Shown here: positions 1 through 4,167 of the stretch, piece after piece
Layout of the letters: each line of letters starts with the position of its first letter
Position numbering within the stretch: position 1 is the stretch's first letter
NCBI GenBank assembly: GCA_013041835.1
Contig: JABDRH010000294.1
Coordinates: 1 to 7,489 of the forward strand
Direction: 5' to 3'
Source of the DNA: Desulfatitalea sp.
GTDB taxonomy: Bacteria > Desulfobacterota > Desulfobacteria > Desulfobacterales > Desulfosarcinaceae
DNA: 7,489 nt
Notes under the pieces: generated by a model
Databases searched by the model: none
Told to the model about the DNA's origin: nothing
Seen by the model: only the letters and a program-made list of their open reading frames with translations
Translations under genes and position numbers: made by a program

Positions 1-379
1 CCAAACTCATTACGTTGTATAGCATTTCCAGATCGTTCCAGCACCGCACGCCATGGCCGCAATGCAGATGATCGTGCTTGGTGACCGCTGCGGCGATACC
101 ATGCTTGCCGTAATCGTGCAGGGCATCCAGCAGCGCCTTGCGTCGGGTGATGACCTGGGTGTGGGGCAGCATCCATGGTGCTAACAGTAGCGCTTGAGCC
201 GTCTTGGCGCCGTTGAGCATCTGGGCCGTGGCCGGTGGCAGCAGACGCACGCCGCGGGCCGTTAGATCCAGAAGTATGGCGGCCTTCATGGCGGTGTTGG
301 GAATTTGTCCGATGAATACCACTTCAGGGCCCAGTGTGTGATACATCTGAACCAAATGGCTGTAACGGGTGATGAGCAT
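1..379 (-). CDS. RimK-like ATP-grasp protein, partial (C-terminus beyond window)
   Basis: An open frame reads leftwards from an ATG at 379 through the window edge, giving 126 residues with no stop. Residues 20-28 (VVFIGQIPN) form a hydrophobic strand. Residues 42-66 (RGVRLLPPATAQ, then AKTAQALLL) and the following PHTQVITRR segment match the boundary between the pre-ATP-grasp and ATP-grasp domains of RimK-like ligases, where a Lys begins the nucleotide-binding region and a proline-led strand follows. The catalytic half lies outside the window. The family joins a carboxylate to an amine or thiol with ATP; the substrate here cannot be told. The ATG lies 5 bases after the ddl stop and has no clear Shine-Dalgarno sequence, so translation is probably coupled to ddl. 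The N-terminal domain seems short for RimK. A GAK-system ATP-grasp protein or another uncharacterised ligase is possible. The family call is fairly safe; the role is not. Confidence 0.72.
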   Translation of the reverse strand, partial: MLITRYSHLVQMYHTLGPEVVFIGQIPNTAMKAAILLDLTARGVRLLPPATAQMLNGAKTAQALLLAPWMLPHTQVITRRKALLDALHDYGKHGIAAAVTKHDHLHCGHGVRCWNDLEMLYNVMSL

Positions 380-384
380 GGCGA

Positions 385-1323
385 CTATCGACGGCCATGG
401 GCTTCGACGCCCAGTTCGATTAAGCGGTCAAGCAAACGGTCAAAGGAAATGCCGGCCGCCTGGGCGGCCTGGGGAAAAAGGCTGGTGGGGGTCATTCCCG
501 GTATCGTATTGGTTTCCAACACAAAGATATCCTCACCCCGCACGATCATGTCGGTCCGGCTGTATCCTTTGCAAAAAAGGGCTTCGTGGGCCATGCGGGC
601 GTATCGCTGGGCCTTTTCGGTGAGTGCCGGGCTGATGCGGGCCGGACAAATCTCCTGGGTCACGCCGGCGGTATATTTGGCTTCGTAATCGAAAAAATCA
701 TGGGTGGCATCCGGGATGATTTCAATGAGCGGCAGAGCCTGCGGATCATCGTTGCCCAACACGGCGCCGGTGATTTCGATCCCCTGGATGTAGGCCTCCA
801 TCAGGGCCGTGTCATCCTGCTCAAAAGCCTTGGCCATGGCCGCCGCGATGCCTTCTTGTCGTCTGACGATGGTCATGCCGATGCTCGACCCGCCTTTAAT
901 CGGTTTGACCACCAACGGCAGACCCAATTGGTCCGCCAGCGCCCGGCCGTTCACTGGATCTTCACGTTTCAGCGCCACGGCAGGCGGCACCGGGATGTTG
1001 CTTGTGGCGTACATCTGCTTGGCGGCCAGTTTGTTCATGCATACGGCGCTGCCCAGTACGCCCGTGCCCTGGAAGGGAATATCCAGCAATTCAAGCAACC
1101 CCTGCACCGTGCCGTCCTCGCCATGGGGGCCGTGCAGGATGATCAGGGCTGCGTCGATGTCGCCGGCGTCCGCTACCAGCCGGGGCAAATCGCATTGGGG
1201 GTCGTAGCGGCGCACATCATACTTGGCTTTGTTCAACGCTTGGAAGACCTGCTCGCCGCTTTTCAGGGAAACGTCGCGCTCGGCGGAAATGCCGCCGCAT
1301 AATAGGGCAATGGTTTTTTTCAT
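385..1323 (-). CDS. ddl: D-alanine--D-alanine ligase
   Basis: This 312-residue protein is the usual length for Ddl and complete. It condenses two D-alanines with ATP in the cytoplasm to give the dipeptide that MurF adds to UDP-MurNAc-tripeptide. Visible motifs are GGISAERDVSLKSG at residues 10-23 (Glu15, first D-Ala site), HGPHGEDGTVQG at 64-75, KPIKGGSSIGM at 140-150 (serine loop over the active site), DYEAKY at 212-217 in the omega loop, SRTD at 255-258 (Arg256 and Asp258), LETNTIPGMT at 269-278 (Glu270 and Asn272, Mg2+ ligands) and Ser281. These fall almost exactly at the Escherichia coli DdlB positions. Tyr217 in EAKY favours D-Ala-D-Ala over D-Ala-D-Lac. The ATG is preceded by GGAAAG about 7 bases upstream. 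The gene sits in a minus-strand cluster without other mur genes, 33 bases after the SHOCT gene and 5 bases before a second ATP-grasp gene. Confidence 0.97.
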   Translation of the reverse strand: MKKTIALLCGGISAERDVSLKSGEQVFQALNKAKYDVRRYDPQCDLPRLVADAGDIDAALIILHGPHGEDGTVQGLLELLDIPFQGTGVLGSAVCMNKLAAKQMYATSNIPVPPAVALKREDPVNGRALADQLGLPLVVKPIKGGSSIGMTIVRRQEGIAAAMAKAFEQDDTALMEAYIQGIEITGAVLGNDDPQALPLIEIIPDATHDFFDYEAKYTAGVTQEICPARISPALTEKAQRYARMAHEALFCKGYSRTDMIVRGEDIFVLETNTIPGMTPTSLFPQAAQAAGISFDRLLDRLIELGVEAHGRR

Positions 1324-1356
1324 GCCGTTACTTTCCAGGTTAGAGGCTTGGGCTGT

Positions 1357-1842
1357 TTAATTGTTGAACAGTTTCTGTTTGGCCACGGCAAACTCTTCGG
1401 GGGTGATCAGATCTCTCTCCAAAAGCTCGGCCAGGGCGGCGATATCCCGGATGCGCGCCGTTTCAGGATCTTCCAAGCGGGCGGTTGGTCCGTGCTCAAG
1501 GGTTGCATGGGGCGTATCATGTTCCGGCGCTCCCAGTCGGATGGCGGCCATGCCCCCCAGCAAACTGATTTCCACCGCCCGCCCGCCGAACATGGGCGAG
1601 CGCAGGGTATCGCGCAGCGTTTGGCCCTGCCGGCGCAACCGACGGTAAAACAGGTAGGCCGACACGGTCACGACCGCCATGCCGACGATGAAAATCCAGA
1701 ACATATAGCGCATGACACCGCCAAAAAAGAGCACCAGCACACCCAAGCCAGCCAACAAAAGCACATGCAGCAGCAGTATGGTGTAAGCCATCAGGATGCT
1801 CTTGAAAAGGCCGTCACTGTTCTTTGCCGTTGAAGATTTCAT
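1357..1842 (-). CDS. Two-TM membrane protein with C-terminal SHOCT domain
   Basis: This is a 161-residue protein. Residues about 16-41 and 46-66 are two strongly hydrophobic helices, followed by a basic stop (YRRLRRQGQ), so the rest probably faces the cytoplasm. Residues 84-103 (GGRAVEISLLGGMAAIRLG) are glycine-rich. The C-terminus, about 130-160 (IAALAELLERDLITPEEFAV, then KQKLFNN), is a typical SHOCT motif: a short helix, an acidic turn with ITPEEF, and a second helix. SHOCT domains are common at the ends of small bacterial membrane proteins and are thought to mediate oligomerisation; no reaction is known. The ATG starts 4 bases after the stop of the DUF1992 gene (TGA, GTGA, then ATG), which implies translational coupling. 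The protein ends 33 bases before ddl, so a cell-envelope role is possible but only by association. The fold call is firm; the function is unknown. Confidence 0.85.
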   Translation of the reverse strand: MKSSTAKNSDGLFKSILMAYTILLLHVLLLAGLGVLVLFFGGVMRYMFWIFIVGMAVVTVSAYLFYRRLRRQGQTLRDTLRSPMFGGRAVEISLLGGMAAIRLGAPEHDTPHATLEHGPTARLEDPETARIRDIAALAELLERDLITPEEFAVAKQKLFNN

Positions 1843-1846
1843 TCAC

Positions 1847-2254
1847 TCAGCTTTGGGTATCGCGCTCGGGCAATCCACCCGAGCGGGTCGACAGCCGGTC
1901 GCTCACGTCGGCCAGATATTTTTGAGGGATGTCGAAGTGAAGATTTCCCGTACGCCCGGCGTTGACCTTCATGATGAGAAAATTGAGTTTTTTCAGAACC
2001 GCATAGCGCTGGGCGGTGTCCGGCAGGCAGGCCAGCAGCTCCTCAGTGCGCTGGATCTCCTTTTTCAGCTCGATTTCCGGCGGCAGGCAATCGGCATTCC
2101 TCAATATTTTATAGGGCAGGCGCAAGTCCTCGGGAATGTGTTGATCCCGGGTCAGGTCCAAGGGCCGGCCCGCGCCCGACAGGTTGTCGAAAGCACCTTT
2201 TTGTTGCGCTGCTTTGATTCGTTGCTCAACGATAGATTCAAACCCTGTAAGCAT
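1847..2254 (-). CDS. DUF1992 (DnaJ-homologue C28-type) small protein
   Basis: The family signature is clear: FESIVEQRIKAAQQKGAFDN followed by LSGAGRPLDL, then an LRLPYKILRNADCLPPEIEL segment. This is the same pattern as E. coli YhdN (AERHI, EFDNL, GSGEPL, NAGCLPPELE). The domain, also found in eukaryotic DNAJC28, has no established biochemical role. The C-terminal part (NFLIMKVNAGRTGNLHFDIP and after) is charged and probably helical. Three starts are possible: GTG at 2281, ATG at 2278 and ATG at 2254. I chose 2254 (135 residues) because homologues begin only a few residues before the signature and because GGGGA lies just upstream; nothing like a Shine-Dalgarno sequence precedes 2278. It is the first well-supported gene of the minus-strand cluster and is followed after 4 bases by the SHOCT gene. 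Confidence 0.88.
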   Translation of the reverse strand: MLTGFESIVEQRIKAAQQKGAFDNLSGAGRPLDLTRDQHIPEDLRLPYKILRNADCLPPEIELKKEIQRTEELLACLPDTAQRYAVLKKLNFLIMKVNAGRTGNLHFDIPQKYLADVSDRLSTRSGGLPERDTQS

Positions 2255-2314
2255 GTTTCCCCGGTGTCTGGCATCCATCACGCAGGATGGATTGAATTTC
2301 CTTTAAAGGTCATG

Positions 2315-2344
2315 AATATATTACATCGACATCGCCCTTTTCAA
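2315..2344 (-). promoter_or_regulatory. Candidate sigma70-like promoter for the DUF1992-SHOCT-ddl cluster
   Basis: On the minus strand TTGAAA (2339-2344) is followed by an AT-rich block containing TAATAT (2318-2323, 15-base spacing) and the overlapping TATATT (2315-2320, 18-base spacing). It ends about 60 bases before the DUF1992 start. Both spacings are slightly off the preferred 17, and the site overlaps the end of a possible small ORF. It is a reasonable but unproven promoter. Confidence 0.4.
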
Positions 2345-2479
2345 GGGCAATTCAAGCGCAAGTCCTAAATCCACCGCCTGTGCGTCCGTGAGGTAATCGA
2401 TAGGTCCAGTTGGGTCAAAATGCGACTTTTGGGGTGGCTCGCAATCGATGCCGCATTCTGTCCAGGGGGGGGATATCAC
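2321..2479 (-). CDS. Possible small protein, 52 residues, unknown
   Basis: From a GTG at 2479 the minus strand reads 52 codons to TAA at 2321, with no ATG start. The product begins VISPPWTECGIDCEPPQ and ends in a leucine-rich, probably helical segment (DAQAVDLGLALELPLKRAM). It has two cysteines near the N-terminus (CGIDC). The end looks protein-like, but the start lacks a good ribosome site and the first codons run through an 8-base C tract on this strand, where slippage would change frame. In the adjacent frame upstream the strand reads GCYGCDIPP, so one missing or extra base could join the two into a longer frame. It could be a decayed C-terminal fragment of a larger gene, a real small gene upstream of DUF1992, or chance. 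I recognise no family. Confidence 0.22.
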   Translation of the reverse strand: MISPPWTECGIDCEPPQKSHFDPTGPIDYLTDAQAVDLGLALELPLKRAMSM

Positions 2480-2531
2480 ACCCGTAGCACCCCGATGTTA
2501 CATAAAAATGATGGCCGAAGGGTGAATATCC
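2471..2531. repeat. Imperfect inverted repeat with nested hairpin
   Basis: GGATATCACACCC (2471-2483) pairs with GGGTGAATATCC (2520-2531) as two short stems separated by a small bulge. Inside, GTAGC (2484-2488) can pair with GTTAC (2496-2500), including one G-T wobble. An 8-base G tract (2465-2472) overlaps the left arm. No T run follows on either strand, so a standard terminator is unlikely. It could be a structured RNA or an intergenic repeat. Confidence 0.35.
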
Positions 2532-2571
2532 ATTTGAATGTATCGAAATGACTGAATTATGACGTTGCTAG

Positions 2572-2587
2572 GAGGATATGAGGATAT
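2572..2587 (+). repeat. Tandem direct repeat of 8 bases, two copies
   Basis: GAGGATAT occurs twice with no gap, at 2572-2579 and 2580-2587. It is too short to classify, and two copies of 8 bases could arise by slippage. The GGAGG within it is only 2 bases from an ATG that opens a 3-codon frame, so it is not a useful ribosome site. Confidence 0.6.
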
Positions 2588-2621
2588 AACGAACCGTGAA
2601 CGCAAGGAAGGGGCGATTGTA

Positions 2622-2920
2622 GGCCATCTTTTTTTATGCGACATCGAGATGAACGTGCGCGATCATGTCCGGCTGATCTATTAAGAAAGTGTCGGGATTT
2701 CATCCATAATCCAATGCTAACATTGTTTTGCACCTCCTTTTTGTCTGAAGCGATTCCCACCCTGCGGGCTGAGTGGTATGGATTGGCGAAGACGCCAATA
2801 AACGGCAAAAAGATAGGAATTAGTTCTCCGTCTGCTAAATCCTCTGGGCCGTGTATGGGGATGGCCGATTTCAATACCTGTAAAAGGCCATTTCATTTCG
2901 GCCATCTTTTATATGCAACA
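2622..2920 (+). repeat. Diverged direct repeat bounding a 300-base segment
   Basis: The 22 bases at 2622-2643 (GGCCATCTTTTTTTATGCGA, then CA) recur at 2900-2920 (GGCCATCTTTTATATGCAAC, then A) with one gap and two substitutions. The 9-mer GATGGCCGA also appears at 2510-2518 and 2860-2868, and inverted at 2898-2906; the last two copies form an inverted repeat with a 29-base loop. The segment between the direct repeats contains the leader-like structure at 2700-2817. The pattern could mark a small non-autonomous element, a duplicated regulatory site or a partly duplicated old gene. No transposase is visible. Confidence 0.35.
2700..2817 (-). promoter_or_regulatory. Leader-like structured region with strong SD and 7-codon frame
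   Basis: Read on the minus strand, this stretch holds two hairpins in a row. The first has arms ATTGGCG (2799-2793) and CGCCAAT (2788-2782) around TCTT. The second has arms CCACTC (2776-2771) and GGGTGG (2762-2757) around 8 bases, with one G-T pair. Next comes the near-ideal ribosome site AAAAAGGAGGTG (2742-2731) and, 7 bases on, ATG at 2723. CTTTTT at 2812-2807 can pair with AAAAAG at 2742-2737, which would close a three-way junction and partly hide the ribosome site. The frame is only MLALDYG before TGA (2702-2700); 21 sense codons then follow in frame to TAA at 2634. This could be the leader of a lost gene, an RNA-regulated short peptide, or coincidence. Confidence 0.3.
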
Positions 2921-2968
2921 GTATTGAAGCCTTAATAAGAAACGATGTGCTGTATTCACGATTCGCAG

Positions 2969-3523
2969 CTATCCGACACAAACGGGGCCGTTTTTCGCAA
3001 TGTATTCCCATTTGCCTTGCGCGTTTTTCCGGACTCTCAGGTCACACGTTACATTCTGAGTCGGATCCGGATGGTCTTTCCATAAGTCATAGAGTTGGGG
3101 AAGAAACACAGTCCATCGTGCAGCCTCATATTCAGGATGTTGGCTGATTACGTCCATATTTTCAGCAGAGAAAGCATTTGCCATTAAGGCTGCCTCGGGA
3201 AGGTGTTTGTTTAATACCGCAAATGTACGGTGTATGCTTCCGCCAGGTGCAACCTCCCATGTGTGGATGTTGATAATGATAATTTCATTGTCTTTATTGC
3301 GTTGGCCCTCAACAATCGTGTGACCTAGCGAATTCGTAACAGGATAACAGTCCATGTCCATTCTCATGATGGATAGGGCCTCTTTAAAGAGTATTTGTGC
3401 ATCCGGGATCAGGGATTCCGCCACCATATGCTCTGATGCTACAAACCCGACTTGCCAAGGAGGCTTTATCCATGTGAATATTTTATGTGAACCAGGCGCC
3501 CACAGATAGTAGCACTTTTCCAT
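2969..3523 (-). CDS. Hypothetical protein, 184 residues, possibly 5'-truncated
   Basis: I do not recognise this family. The product looks like a real soluble protein: it has mixed charged and aromatic residues, no signal peptide or membrane span, and a well-ordered C-terminal half. Notable stretches are TWIKPPWQVGFVASEHMVAE (residues 17-36), EIIIINIHTWEV (80-91, a buried strand), HLPEAALMANAFSAENMD (107-124), ARWTVFLPQLYDLWKDHPDP (135-154) and a terminal GKWEYIAKNGPVCVG. Cysteines are at 4, 59, 160 and 182. The ATG at 3523 has pyrimidines (CTTCCTTCC) where a ribosome site should be, and it lies exactly where the LysR remnant on the other strand begins. The true N-terminus may therefore have been lost with that of the regulator, or translation may begin at an internal Met such as 33. 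It is AT-richer than the ddl and U32 genes. Confidence 0.55.
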   Translation of the reverse strand: MEKCYYLWAPGSHKIFTWIKPPWQVGFVASEHMVAESLIPDAQILFKEALSIMRMDMDCYPVTNSLGHTIVEGQRNKDNEIIIINIHTWEVAPGGSIHRTFAVLNKHLPEAALMANAFSAENMDVISQHPEYEAARWTVFLPQLYDLWKDHPDPTQNVTCDLRVRKNAQGKWEYIAKNGPVCVG

Positions 3524-3525
3524 GA

Positions 3526-3942
3526 TGGAAGGAAGTAAATACCATACTGATCACACCTTCCGAACATCCCCTGACAAGGGAAAAAAGCATCACTTTTGAG
3601 AAAATAGCTCAATATCCTTTTATTTTGCCGTCCAAAAGCGAAAAGCATTACCTTAACTCATTTTTGGAGATGAAATCCGAAGAAATGGGGATAGACTACA
3701 AGGTTGCCATGGAAGTCTCAAATGTCCATTTGGGAATCATATATGTAAAGCTGGGTATAGGCGTAATGTTTGCAGGATCCGGATATGGATTGGCGGCACA
3801 AGAAAAAGGAAATATAGCGCTACTTCCCTTAACGAAATTTTTTTCCGGAAATTACATATCCGTCGTCATGAAGAAGAATAAAATACTGCCAAAATACAAA
3901 AAGGCTTTTATTAATCTTCTGTTTGATGATCACGTTATATAG
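3526..3942 (+). pseudogene. LysR-type transcriptional regulator, C-terminal remnant
   Basis: The frame encodes 138 residues up to TAG at 3942. It begins WKEVNTILITPSEHPLTREK and continues ITFEKIAQYPFILPS, the standard first half of the LysR effector-binding fold (strand, then HPL, then a helix ending in YPFI). Later come a VSNVHLGIIYVKLGIGVMFA segment and LLPLTKFFSGNYISVVMKK, matching the second lobe. Whole LysR proteins are about 300 residues, so the N-terminal winged-helix DNA-binding domain and the first part of the effector domain are missing. TGA at 3523-3525 closes the frame on the left, and no LysR-like sequence is visible in any frame before it. Codons are AT-rich with many Lys and Ile, unlike the flanking core genes, which suggests transfer. 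It cannot bind DNA as a LysR protein; it is most likely dead. Confidence 0.85.
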
Positions 3943-4167
3943 CCCCAATGTTGCAAAAGCCGGAGGGCTTCAGAGTCAAGGCGCAGGGGCATCACTTCGA
4001 CACAGCGGTTTTAGGGCGCAGGAAAAAATCCACCATCTTGCTTGCCTTTGAGCAAAGTCTGCGGCGTTACATCCACCGGCACATGTCCTGATATTCACCG
4101 GGGGATGTGCCTTGCAGACGAACCCAAATCCAGTGCAATCCGGGGGAATTATTTCTTTCCTGCGCCC
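3943..4167. other. Intergenic region with several inverted repeats
   Basis: No coding frame is convincing here. AGGGCGCAGGAAA (4013-4025) is repeated inverted and without mismatch as TTTCCTGCGCCCT (4156-4168), the latter covering the last base of the U32 stop codon. Between them, GTCTGC (4057-4062) pairs with GCAGAC (4114-4119), and GGCACATGTCC (4078-4088) pairs with GGGGATGTGCC (4101-4111) apart from two mismatches. GGCGCAGG also occurs at 3980-3987. The nested arrangement could be a structured RNA at the end of the U32 transcript or a small palindromic repeat element. There is no T run after the main hairpin. Confidence 0.45.
3955..3970 (-). terminator. Short terminator-like hairpin
   Basis: On the minus strand AAGCC (3970-3966), the loop CTCC and GGCTT (3961-3957) are followed by two more T, giving a TTTT run. 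The stem is only 5 pairs. It would terminate leftward transcription arriving from the U32 gene about 200 bases upstream. It is weak evidence. Confidence 0.3.

Larger units (their letters stand above)
2282..2968. other. Gene-poor intergenic stretch between the ddl cluster and the accessory patch
   Basis: No frame here has a recognisable product together with a proper ribosome site. Open frames of 60-105 codons exist on both strands at about 2557-2935, but they overlap one another, have low-complexity or arginine-rich products and lack good starts. The stretch does carry a candidate promoter, a possible 52-residue ORF, an 8-base G tract, inverted repeats, a diverged direct repeat and the leader-like structure, each listed separately. 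Such a density of repeats and broken-looking frames fits decayed or mobile DNA. Confidence 0.5.

Noticed and set aside
586..1302. Long plus-strand frame antisense to ddl
   Set aside because: It is a codon-bias shadow of ddl, rich in His, Gln and Arg, and has no start signal.
2559..2684. 41-codon plus-strand frame starting MTLLGGYEDITNRE
   Set aside because: No ribosome site before the ATG, no recognisable motif, and it overlaps the repeat and the opposite-strand leader-like frame.
2634..2723. Selenoprotein with in-frame TGA after MLALDYG
   Set aside because: The only hairpin after the TGA (GATCA/TGATC, about 25 bases on) is weak and lacks typical bacterial SECIS features; the product would be only 29 residues. 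A decayed or short leader frame is simpler.
2557..2935. Overlapping open frames of 62-105 codons on both strands (2557-2874 minus, 2717-2905 minus, 2636-2935 plus)
   Set aside because: They overlap each other, lack proper ribosome sites and give arginine-rich or odd products with no family match that I recognise.
2830..2935. The plus-strand ending GHLLYATVLKP resembles the LYAKVLRSP motif near the start of xanthine dehydrogenase molybdopterin subunits
   Set aside because: The match covers only a few residues, the surrounding sequence does not align, and the frame stops at once.
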